Part shown: piece after piece, positions 45,676-55,926 of the stretch
How the letters are laid out: each line of letters opens with the position of its first letter
Numbering within the stretch: position 1 is the first letter of the stretch
Source of the DNA: Enterobacter sp. 10-1
Lineage (GTDB): Bacteria; Pseudomonadota; Gammaproteobacteria; Enterobacterales; Enterobacteriaceae
Assembly: GCA_002270295.1 (NCBI GenBank)
Contig: NISF01000008.1
Coordinates: 124,001-188,000 of the forward strand
Direction: 5' to 3'
Length of the DNA stretch: 64,000 bases
Notes under the pieces: model-generated
The model's input: only the letters and a program-made list of their open reading frames with translations
Database searches by the model: none
Told to the model about the DNA's origin: nothing
Program-made: the position numbers and the translations under genes

Positions 45676-45701
45676 TACTTACCTTTTTGTACGTACTTAC
45701 C
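45676..45701. promoter_or_regulatory. Tandem TACTTACC repeats in the ytfH-qorB spacer
   Basis: TACTTACC occurs at 45676-45683 and 45694-45701, 18 bases apart, with the palindrome GTACGTAC between (45689-45696). A half copy GCTTACC follows near 45722. This is the likely site for the adjacent HxlR regulator, controlling both divergent genes. Confidence 0.5.
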
Positions 45702-45760
45702 AAAAGTTAGCTATGGTGTTAGCTTACCACAACAGCCAATAAACACGAAGGAGAAGACCC

Positions 45761-46609
45761 ATGATCGCAATTACCGGTGCAACCGGCCAGCTAGGCCACC
45801 ACGTTCTGGAAAACCTGTTAAAAACCGTTCCCGCCAGCCAGATTGTGGCGATTGTCCGTAACCCGGCGAAGGCCGAATCCCTGAGCCAGCAGGGTCTGGT
45901 CGTCCGTCAGGCGGATTACACCGACCAGGCGGCGTTCACCGCCGCGCTGCAGGGCGTGGATAAGCTGCTGCTGATCTCATCCAGCGAGGTGGGCCAGCGT
46001 GCGTCCCAGCATCGCAACGTCATCCAGGCAGCGAAAGCCGCCGGGGTCAAATTTATCGCCTACACCAGCCTGCTGCATGCGGATAAATCTCCGCTTGGCC
46101 TGCACGTTGAGCATGTGGAAACCGAGAAGATGCTGGCCGAGTCCGGTATCGCCTATACCCTTCTGCGCAACGGCTGGTACACCGAAAACTATCTCGCCAG
46201 CGCGCCGCCGGCTCTGGAACACGGGGTCTTTATCGGCGCCGCCGGCGACGGGAAAATTGCCTCAGCGACCCGTGCCGACTATGCCGCCGCCGCCGCCCGC
46301 GTCGTCGCCGAAGAGGGCCATGCCGGGAAGGTTTACGAGCTGGCGGGCGATGAGGCCTGGACCCTGAGCGCGCTGGCCGCCGAGCTGAGCAAACAGAGCG
46401 GTAAGAACGTGGTTTATCAGAATCTTAGCGAAGCCGACTTCGCTGCGGCGCTGAAGGGCGTGGGCCTGCCGGCAGGGCTCGCGGATATGCTCGCGGACTC
46501 CGATATCGGCGCCTCTAAGGGCGGCCTGTTTGACGATAGCCATACCCTGAGCAGCCTGATTGGTCGCCCGACCACTACGCTGGCGGAAAGCGTCAAAGGC
46601 ATCCTGTAA
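45761..46609 (+). CDS. qorB: NAD(P)H:quinone oxidoreductase QorB
   Basis: A 282-residue NmrA-like short-chain oxidoreductase. ITGATGQLGHHVLENLL is the NADP-binding glycine motif at 3-19. The rest matches E. coli QorB (YtfG), which reduces quinones. It is divergent from the HxlR regulator, and GAAGGAGAAG precedes the ATG. Confidence 0.94.
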   Translation: MIAITGATGQLGHHVLENLLKTVPASQIVAIVRNPAKAESLSQQGLVVRQADYTDQAAFTAALQGVDKLLLISSSEVGQRASQHRNVIQAAKAAGVKFIAYTSLLHADKSPLGLHVEHVETEKMLAESGIAYTLLRNGWYTENYLASAPPALEHGVFIGAAGDGKIASATRADYAAAAARVVAEEGHAGKVYELAGDEAWTLSALAAELSKQSGKNVVYQNLSEADFAAALKGVGLPAGLADMLADSDIGASKGGLFDDSHTLSSLIGRPTTTLAESVKGIL

Positions 46610-46639
46610 CTGTTGCAAACTGGTTAATTTTTGTAGCAT

Positions 46640-46680
46640 CCCCGTAGGTCATCTCCGATAATCAAAGATGGCCTATGGGG
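46640..46680 (+). promoter_or_regulatory. Leader hairpin covering the ribosome site of the AraC gene
   Basis: CCCCGTAGGTCATCT (46640-46654) pairs with AGATGGCCTATGGGG (46666-46680) at 13 of 15 positions. The right arm contains the first bases of the GGGGAG Shine-Dalgarno sequence, nine bases before the start codon at 46690. It could be an RNA switch limiting translation, or a DNA operator. Confidence 0.5.
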
Positions 46681-46689
46681 AGAAACCAG

Positions 46690-47514
46690 ATGCAGGGCGT
46701 ACCGGAACAGTTCAGCGATGAGAGAGACAGCGCGCGCTTTCGCCATCTGGCGCAGGTGCCGGGCGTTGAGCTGTATCATGCCCATATCTCCCGCTATGCC
46801 TTCGAACCGCATACCCACGAAGCCTTCGGCATTGGAGCGATCGAGCTGGGCGCTGAGCGCTTTCGCTATCGCGGTAGCCAGTACGTCGCTGCGGTGAACT
46901 CCATCGTCACCATGAACCCTGACGAACTGCACACCGGCGAAGCGGAAACCGCCGACGGCTGGCGCTATCGGATGGTTTATCTCGATCCCGCGCTGCTGGA
47001 AGAGGTGACCGGCGTGCGCCACTGGTGGTTCAGAGAAGTGGTGCGCCAGGACCCGCAGCGTTCGCGACAGCTCTGTCATCTCATATACGGCCTGTGGCAC
47101 GCCGACGATCCGCTGGCCCAGCAGGGTCTGCTGCTCGACGTTATCGACACCTTTCGCCCGTTCGCCCGTCACGTGCCCGTGCTGACGGAGGCCGCCCATC
47201 GTTTCGAACGCGTGCGCGAGTATCTGCACGACAACTACATGCGCGCGGTCACCCTCGATGAGCTGGCGCAGGTTGCCGCCCTCAGTCCCTGGCATTTTCA
47301 GCGCCAGTTTAAAGCCCATTTCCACGTCACGCCCCACCAAATGCTGATGGCTATTCGCCTGTGGCGCGCCAAAGCCTTCCTGACGCACGGGATGCCCGCC
47401 GCCGAGGTGGCCGCTGCCGCCGGTCTTACCGACCAGTCGCATCTGACCCGCGCCTTTACCCGCCGCTATGGGATTACCCCGGTGCGCTATCAAAAACAGG
47501 TCATCCGGCGCTAA
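46690..47514 (+). CDS. AraC-family transcriptional regulator
   Basis: A 274-residue regulator with an N-terminal cupin ligand domain (about 20-110, SRYAFEPHTHEAFGIG) and a C-terminal pair of AraC helix-turn-helix motifs (about 175-270; TLDELAQVAALSPWHFQRQF and VAAAAGLTDQSHLTRAF). The ATG at 46690 is preferred because GGGGAG precedes it. It stands between qorB and ytfF, which adjoin in E. coli, so it is an insertion. With the transporter gene ytfF 75 bases downstream in the same direction, it probably controls that gene. The ligand is unknown. Confidence 0.85.
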   Translation: MQGVPEQFSDERDSARFRHLAQVPGVELYHAHISRYAFEPHTHEAFGIGAIELGAERFRYRGSQYVAAVNSIVTMNPDELHTGEAETADGWRYRMVYLDPALLEEVTGVRHWWFREVVRQDPQRSRQLCHLIYGLWHADDPLAQQGLLLDVIDTFRPFARHVPVLTEAAHRFERVREYLHDNYMRAVTLDELAQVAALSPWHFQRQFKAHFHVTPHQMLMAIRLWRAKAFLTHGMPAAEVAAAAGLTDQSHLTRAFTRRYGITPVRYQKQVIRR

Positions 47515-47589
47515 TGCGCAATCTCATACAATATTCCCGCGCCGGCCTCACCTACACTTTTGCCAACGATAACGATAATGGATGGCGTG

Positions 47590-48564
47590 ATGATTAGCGG
47601 CGTGTTGTATGCCCTGCTGGCAGGGTTGATGTGGGGTCTGATTTTTGTCGGCCCTCAGGTGGTGCCGGAATACCCGGCGGTACTACAGTCAATGGGGCGC
47701 TATCTGGCGCTGGGGCTCATCGCCCTGCCGCTGGCGTGGCTTGGCCGCGTAAGGCTACGCCAGCTTTCGGCACAGGACTGGTGGGTTGCCTGCGGGCTGA
47801 CCATGATGGGCAACCTGATCTATTACGTTTGCCTCGCCAGCGCCATCCAGCGTACCGGCGCCCCGGTCGCTACCATGATTATCGGCACCCTGCCGGTGGT
47901 GCTGCCGGTGTTTGCTAACCTGCTGTACAGCCAGCGCGACGGTAAGCTGCCGTGGCGGCGCTTATTCCCGGCGCTGGCGTGCATTGCGCTTGGCCTGGCG
48001 TGCGTCAATATCGCCGAGCTGCGCCAGGGCGCGGGGGCGTTTAGCTTCTGGCGCTACGCCTCCGGGATCGCGCTGGCGCTGATCTCCGTTGCCTGCTGGG
48101 CGTGGTACGCGCTGCGCAACGCCCGCTGGCTGCGCGAGAATCCGGATAAGCATCCGATGATGTGGGCAACGGCCCAGGCGCTGGTGACGCTGCCGCTTTC
48201 GCTGGCGGGCTACATCGCCGCCTGCTGGTGGCTACACGGCCAGCAGGTCAGCTTCCCCCTTCCCTTTGGTCCCCGTCCGCTGGTCTTCGTGACGCTGATG
48301 CTGGCCATCGCCGTGTTCTGCTCGTGGGTCGGAGCGTTATGCTGGAACATCGCCAGCCAGAAGCTGCCGACGGTGATCCTCGGGCCGCTTATCGTCTTCG
48401 AGACGCTTACGGGCCTGCTGTATACCTTCCTGCTGCGTCAAAGCATGCCGCCGTTGCTGACGCTCAGCGGTATTCTGCTGCTGGTATCAGGCGTTATCTA
48501 CGCCGTGCGCGCCAGACCGGAAAAGCCGCGGCTGGTGGCGCAGGTCAGCGTGAACAAAAAATAG
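47590..48564 (+). CDS. ytfF: DMT-superfamily inner-membrane transporter YtfF
   Basis: A 324-residue protein with ten hydrophobic segments in two EamA-type repeats, close to E. coli YtfF throughout (MISGVLYALLAGLMWGLIFVG start, SAIQRTGAPVATMIIGTLPV). It is a putative metabolite exporter whose substrate is unknown. The ATG at 47590 gives the E. coli start. An in-frame ATG at 47578 is possible. It follows the AraC regulator gene, unlike in E. coli. Confidence 0.9.
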   Translation: MISGVLYALLAGLMWGLIFVGPQVVPEYPAVLQSMGRYLALGLIALPLAWLGRVRLRQLSAQDWWVACGLTMMGNLIYYVCLASAIQRTGAPVATMIIGTLPVVLPVFANLLYSQRDGKLPWRRLFPALACIALGLACVNIAELRQGAGAFSFWRYASGIALALISVACWAWYALRNARWLRENPDKHPMMWATAQALVTLPLSLAGYIAACWWLHGQQVSFPLPFGPRPLVFVTLMLAIAVFCSWVGALCWNIASQKLPTVILGPLIVFETLTGLLYTFLLRQSMPPLLTLSGILLLVSGVIYAVRARPEKPRLVAQVSVNKK

Positions 48565-48597
48565 CCTGGTATCCGAAAGGGGTATTCCCTTGCCAAT

Positions 48598-48620
48598 AAG
48601 ATGCATTTAAAATACATCTT
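48598..48620. promoter_or_regulatory. NsrR operator upstream of ytfE
   Basis: AAGATGCATTT-A-AAATACATCTT is an 11-1-11 inverted repeat that matches the known NsrR consensus with a single departure from symmetry. It ends 26 bases before the ytfE start. NsrR itself is encoded at 63092-63517. Confidence 0.9.
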
Positions 48621-48646
48621 ATATTCTTGATGACGAGGTAATTGCT

Positions 48647-49309
48647 ATGGCTTTCCGTGACCAACCTTTAGGCGAGCTGGCGCTGACGATCCCACGCGCC
48701 TCCGCGCTGTTCCGTAAATACGACATGGACTACTGCTGCGGCGGGAAACAAACGCTGGATCGCGCGGCATCGCGCAAAGAGCTGGACGTCGCGGTCATCG
48801 AAGCGGAGCTGATGAAGCTTGCGGAAGAGCCGGCAGAGCGCGACTGGCGCGTAGTGCCCTACGCGGAGATCATCGACCATATTATCGTGCGCTATCATGA
48901 CCGCCATCGCGAGCAGCTGCCGGAGCTTATTCTGCAGGCCACCAAAGTTGAGCGCGTGCATGCCGATAAGCCCAACGTGCCGAACGGGTTAACCAAATAC
49001 CTGACGATGCTGCACCAGGAGCTCTCCAGCCACATGATGAAAGAGGAGCAGATCCTGTTCCCGATGATTAAGCAGGGCATGGGGACCCAGGCCGCTGGCC
49101 CCATCAGCGTGATGGAAAGCGAGCACGACGAAGCGGGTGAGCTGCTGGAAGTGATCAAGCACATCACCCATAACGTGACGCCGCCGCCGGAAGCCTGCAC
49201 CACCTGGAAAGCGATGTACAACGGCATTAATGAACTGATCGACGATCTGATGGAACACATCAGCCTGGAAAATAATGTCCTGTTCCCGCGCGCTCTTGCC
49301 GGAAAATAA
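48647..49309 (+). CDS. ytfE: Di-iron iron-sulfur-cluster repair protein YtfE (RIC)
   Basis: A 220-residue protein with an N-terminal ScdA domain (Cys30-Cys31 in DYCCGG) and a hemerythrin-like four-helix domain. The di-iron ligands are all present: His84, His129, Glu133, His160, His204, Glu208. It repairs or protects Fe-S clusters after nitric-oxide stress. The NsrR operator upstream explains induction by nitric oxide. GAGGT precedes the ATG. Confidence 0.97.
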   Translation: MAFRDQPLGELALTIPRASALFRKYDMDYCCGGKQTLDRAASRKELDVAVIEAELMKLAEEPAERDWRVVPYAEIIDHIIVRYHDRHREQLPELILQATKVERVHADKPNVPNGLTKYLTMLHQELSSHMMKEEQILFPMIKQGMGTQAAGPISVMESEHDEAGELLEVIKHITHNVTPPPEACTTWKAMYNGINELIDDLMEHISLENNVLFPRALAGK

Positions 49310-49318
49310 ATAAAAAAA

Positions 49319-49334
49319 GGCGCCCGCGGGCGCC
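49319..49334 (-). terminator. cycA terminator
   Basis: GGCGCCC and GGGCGCC form a tight stem. On the minus strand it is followed by seven T residues (A run at 49312-49318), so it ends transcripts arriving from cycA. Confidence 0.65.
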
Positions 49335-49355
49335 CTCGATACTGTCAGTCTTATT

Positions 49356-49378
49356 GGCCACTCCGGGTGGCCTTTTTT
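49356..49378 (+). terminator. ytfE terminator
   Basis: GGCCAC pairs with GTGGCC around five bases, followed by TTTTTT. It serves the plus-strand transcript of ytfE. Confidence 0.78.
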
Positions 49379-49448
49379 ATGACGGGCGTCCTGCCCGTCC
49401 CCCCACGGGCCGTTGCAGGCAACGTTAAAAATCTCTCCCGAAGATTTT

Positions 49449-50852
49449 TTATTTCGCCAGACGCTTCTTACCGGCAAAGAACCAGCCGGCCGCCAGCAGA
49501 ATAAACCACAGCGGCGTGACGATCAGCGCTTCGCGCGTATCGGTTTCAAGGGTCAGCAGCACCAGAACGAAGACGAAGAACGCCATACAAACCCAGCACA
49601 TCAGCTTGCCCAGCGGCATCTTATATTTGGACTGCTCGTGCAGCTGCGGACGCTTTTTGCGATAGACCAGATACGAACACAGAATAATAGTCCAGACGAA
49701 CATAAACAGAATGGCCGAAACCGTGGTGATCATGGTGAACGCGGAAATCACGCTCGGATTGACCATCAGCATCACCACCCCGCCCAGCAGGCACATGCAG
49801 GAGAAGGTCAGGCCCTTCGCCGGTACCGCGCGTTTCGACAGCCTGGCGAACATCGACGGCGCCTGGCCATCCTGCGCCAGACCAAACAGCATCCGGCTGG
49901 TTGAGAACACGCCGCTGTTCGCCGAGGAGGCCGCGGACGTCAGCACCACAAAGTTAATCAGGCTGGCGGCAGCCGGCAGGCCTACCAGCACAAAGAGTTC
50001 GACGAACGGGCTCTTTGTCGGTACCACTGAGCTCCACGGCGTCACCGACATAATCACGATCAGCGCGAAGACGTAGAACATAATAATACGCAGCGGGATC
50101 GAGTTAATCGCGCGCGGCAGGGATTTCTCCGGATCTTTGGTTTCCGCAGCGGTGGTACCCACCAGCTCAATCCCGACAAAGGCGAAGACCGCAATCTGGA
50201 AGCCGGCAAAGAATCCGCTGATGCCTTTCGGGAACCAGCCGCCGTCATTCCACAGATGAGCAAAAGAGGCTTCTACGCCGGTCGGTGATTTGAAGTGCAT
50301 CATCACCATGACCAGGCCGACGACAATCAGCGCCACGATAGCGACGATCTTGATCATCGCAAACCAGAACTCCATTTCACCAAACATTTTCACGGTGGCA
50401 AGGTTCAGGCTCAGCAGCAGCAGGATAACCGCCAGCGAGGCAACCCAGTCGGAGAGGCCTGGGAACCAGAACTGGGCGTAGGCGGTAATCGCCACGACGT
50501 CCGCCATCCCGGTCACCACCCAGCAGAACCAGTAGGTCCAGCCGGTAAAGTATCCGGCCCACGGCCCCAGAAGATCGGCGGCGAAATCGCTGAACGATTT
50601 ATATTCCAGATTCGACAGCAGCAGTTCGCCCATCGCACGCATGACGAAAAACAGCATGAAGCCAATGATCATATAAACAAAAATGATGGATGGCCCGGCG
50701 AGGCTAATTGTTTTACCGGACCCCATAAATAGCCCGGTACCGATAGCGCCGCCGATGGCAATAAGCTGAATATGCCGGTTTGTGAGATTTCGCCGCAGCG
50801 ATTGTTCCGTCGGAGCCTGCTCTTCAGCAGCGACTTTAATCTGATCTACCAT
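49449..50852 (-). CDS. cycA: D-serine/D-alanine/glycine:H+ symporter
   Basis: A 467-residue amino-acid permease of the APC superfamily with 12 hydrophobic segments. NRHIQLIAIGGAIGTGLFMG and the rest match E. coli CycA, apart from a shorter tail. It imports glycine, D-alanine, D-serine and D-cycloserine. The upstream region 50853-51158 carries the promoter and leader. It is A/T-rich, contains GAGTG-N6-CACTC near 51005 and shows no gene. Confidence 0.96.
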   Translation of the reverse strand: MVDQIKVAAEEQAPTEQSLRRNLTNRHIQLIAIGGAIGTGLFMGSGKTISLAGPSIIFVYMIIGFMLFFVMRAMGELLLSNLEYKSFSDFAADLLGPWAGYFTGWTYWFCWVVTGMADVVAITAYAQFWFPGLSDWVASLAVILLLLSLNLATVKMFGEMEFWFAMIKIVAIVALIVVGLVMVMMHFKSPTGVEASFAHLWNDGGWFPKGISGFFAGFQIAVFAFVGIELVGTTAAETKDPEKSLPRAINSIPLRIIMFYVFALIVIMSVTPWSSVVPTKSPFVELFVLVGLPAAASLINFVVLTSAASSANSGVFSTSRMLFGLAQDGQAPSMFARLSKRAVPAKGLTFSCMCLLGGVVMLMVNPSVISAFTMITTVSAILFMFVWTIILCSYLVYRKKRPQLHEQSKYKMPLGKLMCWVCMAFFVFVLVLLTLETDTREALIVTPLWFILLAAGWFFAGKKRLAK

Positions 50853-51158
50853 GTGATATTTTCCTGTTGTACCTGTCTGTGTTGTTCGAGCTCTACTGGC
50901 CCGTCATTGGTCATTACCCTTGGAAAAGGGCTTATCGATATTAGGTAAGAATCGGAAGGATGAATACTATGATTTAGATATAATGTTAATTTTATGTTTA
51001 AAGTGAGTGTTATATCACTCCGGTCACGCGAAACAGCTCACAAAGCTACGCCAAAAAATCATTTAAGCAACATTAAACTCTAACAAATTTCGAACTTAAG
51101 ATTTTTACGCTATTTTTATTTGCTTCCCCACCCATTAAGGAGAGGAAGCAACTACTGC

Positions 51159-51779
51159 TTAGATAATATCCAGCAGCTCTACTTCAAAAATCAGGGTGCT
51201 GAACGGAGGAATCGATGCGCCCGCGCCGCGCTCGCCGTAGGCCAGGCTATGCGGAATGGTCAGCTCCCATTTTGAGCCAACCGGCATCAGGGTCAGCGCT
51301 TCGATCCAGCCGCCGATCACGCCGGTTACCGGGAATTCCGCCGGCTCGCCGCGCGCAACGGAGCTGTCAAAAACGGTACCGTCGATCAGTTTACCGGTGT
51401 AGTGCACGCGAACGTGGTCGGTACGCGCCGGGATAGCGCCTTCGCCCTGGGTCAGAACGCGGAACTGCAGACCGGATTCGGTGCTGTTCACGCCTTCGCG
51501 CTCGCGGTTTTCATCAAGGTATTTCTGACCATCTGCCGCCAGCTCCTGGAAACGTTCGCGACGTACCGCATCGGCACGTTCGTGAATTTCACGCAGCGCG
51601 CGGTGAACGGCTTCAACCGGCACCTGCGGCTGATTGCCTTCCAGCGCATCAGCAATACCGGCTACCAGCGCCTCAGGCAGCAGCCCCTGCAGGCCAGATT
51701 CGCTCAGCTGTTGTCCAACCTGCAAGCCGATACCGTAACTTGCCTGCGCTTCGATAGTGTCAAAAGTCGGGGTTGCCAT
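51159..51779 (-). CDS. fklB: FKBP-type peptidyl-prolyl isomerase FklB
   Basis: A 206-residue cytoplasmic FKBP22-type isomerase. An N-terminal helical dimerisation domain (about 1-95) is followed by an FKBP domain (about 110-206) with [18 protein letters not shown] and [18 protein letters not shown]. The ATG at 51779, with AAGGAAC upstream, gives the expected [12 protein letters not shown] start. Longer upstream codons are not supported. 51780-52131 is the divergent promoter region with ytfB. It shows a TATACT element at 52085-52090 for ytfB and no gene. Confidence 0.96.
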   Translation of the reverse strand: MATPTFDTIEAQASYGIGLQVGQQLSESGLQGLLPEALVAGIADALEGNQPQVPVEAVHRALREIHERADAVRRERFQELAADGQKYLDENREREGVNSTESGLQFRVLTQGEGAIPARTDHVRVHYTGKLIDGTVFDSSVARGEPAEFPVTGVIGGWIEALTLMPVGSKWELTIPHSLAYGERGAGASIPPFSTLIFEVELLDII

Positions 51780-52131
51780 CTTTGTTCCTTTTTTGGGGGG
51801 AAAATTCATACTATATAAACTTCGGCCTGCGGGAAGGCGGCTGGTTCCTGAACTCCGGCTCCAGCGGCATAAATAGCGCCATAGCGGAGTGACCGGCACT
51901 GCCAGCGCACCGACAACCCGAAAGACGACGAGTATAAAGTGGTGGGCAGCATATCAGCCACAGCACGATGGGTAAAACTTTGTCGCTGGATGATGACAAA
52001 TCTGAGGGAAACAGAAACAATAGGCAATATCAGGCTAACCTCACGAAACATATCTTTGTCTCGTCCATCAGGAAGTTAGCCATCTATACTCTACGGAGCA
52101 GCATAAAAATATGCGGAGCAGGAGGAAAGCC

Positions 52132-52797
52132 ATGCCCGGGCGCTTTGAAATGACACCTACCCTGGCGAAGATCTGGCACGCCCCGGATCACATTCGCATT
52201 ATGGATCCGCTGCCGCCAATGCACCGTCGGGGCATTATCGCCGGAGCCCTGCTGGTGGTTATCGGCATACTGCTCCCCTCCGAGGACAGCAGCACGTCCG
52301 CCCAGGTCAGCCGCGACGCCAGCCTCGACATGCAATCGCAGTCCCAGCCGCAATCGTCGTCACAGCAGGCTATCCCGCTGCCGCCAATTACCTCAACGCC
52401 TACGGTGAACGATGCCGATCAGATGGCGCCGGTGGCTCCGGAGCCCGTTCAGGATGAGCAGCCGACCGAGCAGCAGAATCAGACCTACTCTCCGCCTCAG
52501 CAGCAACAGCAGCAATCTGCGCCGGGCATCGAGCAGCAGTGGCGCACCTATCGCATCGAGTCAGGGAAAACCCTGGCCCAGCTGTTCCGCGACCATAATC
52601 TGCCGCCAACCGACGTTTACGCGATGGCTCAGGTCGAAGGTTCGGGAAAACCGCTCAGCTCGCTGCAAACCGGGCAAACGGTACAGATTAGGCAGAATGC
52701 GAATGGGGTGGTAACCGGCCTGACTATCGATATCGGCGGTGGGCAGCAGGTGCTGTTTACCCGTCAGGCAAACGGCAGCTTTATTCGTGCGCGATAG
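52132..52797 (+). CDS. ytfB: Cell-division-associated OapA-domain protein YtfB
   Basis: A 221-residue single-pass inner-membrane protein: a cytoplasmic N-terminus, one transmembrane helix (about 32-50, IIAGALLVVIGILLP), a Gln/Pro/Ser-rich periplasmic linker (about 60-135, with a run of six Gln) and a C-terminal OapA/LysM-like domain (WRTYRIESGKTLAQLFRDH). It matches E. coli YtfB, linked to cell division and glycan binding. The ATG at 52132 has GGAGG upstream. The linker is more Gln-rich than I recall for E. coli. Confidence 0.93.
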   Translation: MPGRFEMTPTLAKIWHAPDHIRIMDPLPPMHRRGIIAGALLVVIGILLPSEDSSTSAQVSRDASLDMQSQSQPQSSSQQAIPLPPITSTPTVNDADQMAPVAPEPVQDEQPTEQQNQTYSPPQQQQQQSAPGIEQQWRTYRIESGKTLAQLFRDHNLPPTDVYAMAQVEGSGKPLSSLQTGQTVQIRQNANGVVTGLTIDIGGGQQVLFTRQANGSFIRAR

Positions 52798-52841
52798 TCT
52801 ATCGCGAATAGATTAGCGTGGGGGAAGGCAGAAAAGCAAAA

Positions 52842-52862
52842 CGCCGGCACAAGGCCGGCGTC
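52842..52862 (-). terminator. Terminator of the rpsF-rplI operon
   Basis: On the minus strand ACGCCGGC pairs with GCCGGCGT around five bases and is followed by TTTGCTTTTC. It lies 22 bases after the rplI stop. Confidence 0.75.
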
Positions 52863-52883
52863 TCGACGCGAGCAGAGTAAAAA

Positions 52884-53345
<462 letters not shown>

Positions 53346-53372
53346 TTAAAGTCGTTAATAGACAGCGGCCGA

Positions 53373-53919
<547 letters not shown>

Positions 53920-53924
53920 CAGGA

Positions 53925-54338
<414 letters not shown>

Positions 54339-54360
54339 TTATTCAGCCTCCTGTCTGGGT

Positions 54361-54405
54361 CAGCCGCGGCCCATGGAGGCAAGGAACGTGGTTAAAGGGC
54401 GGCTG
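54361..54405 (-). ncRNA. Putative S6:S18-binding leader element of rpsF
   Basis: In the rpsF leader CAGCCGC pairs with GCGGCTG to close a hairpin of about 45 bases, 41 bases before the start codon. An S6:S18-binding leader with such a stem is known to autoregulate this operon in many bacteria. The identification here rests on position and closing stem. Full motif scoring was not possible. Confidence 0.5.
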
Positions 54406-54420
54406 AAAAACTGACGCGTC

Positions 54421-54449
54421 ATTCTACGTTCGGAGCCCCAGGAAGACAA
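54421..54449 (-). promoter_or_regulatory. Promoter of the rpsF operon
   Basis: On the minus strand TTGTCT and TAGAAT are separated by 17 bases. Transcription would start near 54414, just before the leader hairpin. The rest of the 340-base rpsF-yjfY spacer carries no gene. Confidence 0.55.
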
Positions 54450-54660
54450 GCGAATTGCACAAATAATTCGCACTAACGGCAAAGCCGCGCTAAGTCAGTG
54501 ATTTAAAATTAATCAACGGCGGCTGCGACACTTTTTTGAACAACTTCATCAGAAATGGTCGCGATGCACCCGGCAGGGAGTGATTACACTTATATCAAGA
54601 GTAATCCATAGCCCAAGGGAGTCCGGGTTAACGTCAGGACAGTTATAAGGAGCGTTGATT

Positions 54661-54936
54661 ATGAAATACATCCTCATTGCCGTAATGGCTGCGCTTTTGT
54701 TGAGCGCCAACGCGCTGGCAGCCATCAAAATCGATGGACGCCAGGCGCGTAACATGGACGATGTACAGAGCCTGGGCGTTATCTATATCAACCACAATAT
54801 GGCCACTGAGCAGGAGGCCGACAAGGCCCTTAACCAGCTGAGCGACGCGCAGGGAGCGAAATACTTCCAGCCGATCCTGATCCATGAGCCGGAAAGCAAC
54901 GGCGCGATCCACGCCAGCGCCGCAATCTATCGCTAA
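54661..54936 (+). CDS. yjfY: DUF1471 (YhcN/BhsA-family) periplasmic protein YjfY
   Basis: A 91-residue secreted protein with a signal peptide (core ILIAVMAALLLSA, ending ALA) and a DUF1471 domain (QARNMDDVQSLGVIYINHN, ending HASAAIYR). It is close to E. coli YjfY. The family is linked to stress and biofilm, but the role of this member is unknown. AAGGAG precedes the ATG at 54661. In E. coli the ula operon separates it from yjfP. Here only about 65 bases do. Confidence 0.9.
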   Translation: MKYILIAVMAALLLSANALAAIKIDGRQARNMDDVQSLGVIYINHNMATEQEADKALNQLSDAQGAKYFQPILIHEPESNGAIHASAAIYR

Positions 54937-55000
54937 CCTCCGGTTTTTTTTACCCCTTCGCCTCCGCTACGGAGACGAAGGGTTCAGCCCGTCACCGCGC

Positions 55001-55717
55001 TTAAAGCGTACGCTTAAAGAACCCGACCGTTTCATCCAGCGCCTCTGGCGTAATGCGATGGCGAACGCCCTGCTGCCAGACGCAGGTCAGGTTGCCGGCC
55101 AGGCCGCTTTGCTGCAGGGCCTGCTGCAGACGGAAGGTTTCGCCCGGCGGCACCACGTCGTCCTCATCGCCGTGCCAAAGCAGCAGCGGCCTGCTGGCGA
55201 GCGTCGCCAGCTGATGGCTGACGTCCCACTCGCTCAGCCGCTCCGCGTCCAGGGAGGGTGAAGGGAATAAGCCTGGCGCCAGGCTGCTGAAATAGCCGGA
55301 GCCCATCAGACAGGCGACGCTTTTCAGCTCCGGATGATGGGTCATAATGCCCAGCGCCGTCATTCCGCCCATCGATGCGCCGGCGACCGCCAGCCTGTCG
55401 TCCGCAATCCATCCCTGCGCGGCGATCTCATCGCGCAGCGCGGCGAATTCGGCGAAGTTCTGCAGCAGAATGGGCCAGAAGCGCTGCATTCGCCCTTTTT
55501 CATCACCGCGGTAGCGCGCGCCATGCTCCGCAGCATCGGGCATAATGACCCGAAATCCCGCTTCCGCCAGCGCCACGGCAAAGTAGCTATAGACCAGCTT
55601 CGAAGAGGTAAACCCGTGATAAAAAACGATACACGGCAGAGGCCGGTCTGACGCATTCCGGGGACAGGCATGAAGCACCTCGCCGCCCGCGAAATTACGC
55701 ACTTCCAGTACAATCAT
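55001..55717 (-). CDS. yjfP: Alpha/beta-hydrolase esterase YjfP
   Basis: A 238-residue alpha/beta hydrolase. The nucleophile serine lies in AGASMGGMTALG, the oxyanion HG motif in YHGFTSSK, and the catalytic His in GVRHRITPEAL, with LLLWHGDEDDVVP carrying the Asp. It matches E. coli YjfP, a carboxylesterase with unknown physiological substrate. A perfect 11-base-pair hairpin lies in its upstream region. Confidence 0.92.
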   Translation of the reverse strand: MIVLEVRNFAGGEVLHACPRNASDRPLPCIVFYHGFTSSKLVYSYFAVALAEAGFRVIMPDAAEHGARYRGDEKGRMQRFWPILLQNFAEFAALRDEIAAQGWIADDRLAVAGASMGGMTALGIMTHHPELKSVACLMGSGYFSSLAPGLFPSPSLDAERLSEWDVSHQLATLASRPLLLWHGDEDDVVPPGETFRLQQALQQSGLAGNLTCVWQQGVRHRITPEALDETVGFFKRTL

Positions 55718-55748
55718 TTATCGTCTCCAGTCTCTAGAGTAGCGGTGT

Positions 55749-55775
55749 GCCTTGGGCTAACATATAGCCCAAGGC
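55749..55775. other. Perfect hairpin upstream of yjfP
   Basis: GCCTTGGGCTA pairs perfectly with TAGCCCAAGGC around ACATA, 32 bases upstream of the yjfP start codon. The right-arm segment ATAGCCCAAGG also occurs at 54608-54618, upstream of yjfY. It could be a terminator-like leader structure or an operator. Confidence 0.45.
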
Positions 55776-55926
55776 GTGGGTTCAGCCGCGATTTATAATG
55801 TTGAGAACTGGGTTACGCTTTCACAACATTTTCATTCGAAAATCGCGTCAGAGATAACAATTCGGGAACATTCCCCGGAAATGTCATTCAGGCTACCACT
55901 ACACTGTGACTAACAGGAAACGAGAT

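Noticed and set aside
51120-51151. TTGCTTCC/GGAAGCAA inverted repeat upstream of cycA, considered as a terminator of fklB
   Set aside because: On the minus strand it is followed by A-rich rather than T-rich sequence, so it does not form a normal terminator.
54954-54982. Hairpin between yjfY and yjfP, considered as a terminator
   Set aside because: The stem is good but the T-run lies before it on the plus strand, giving no T-run after the stem in either direction of transcription.
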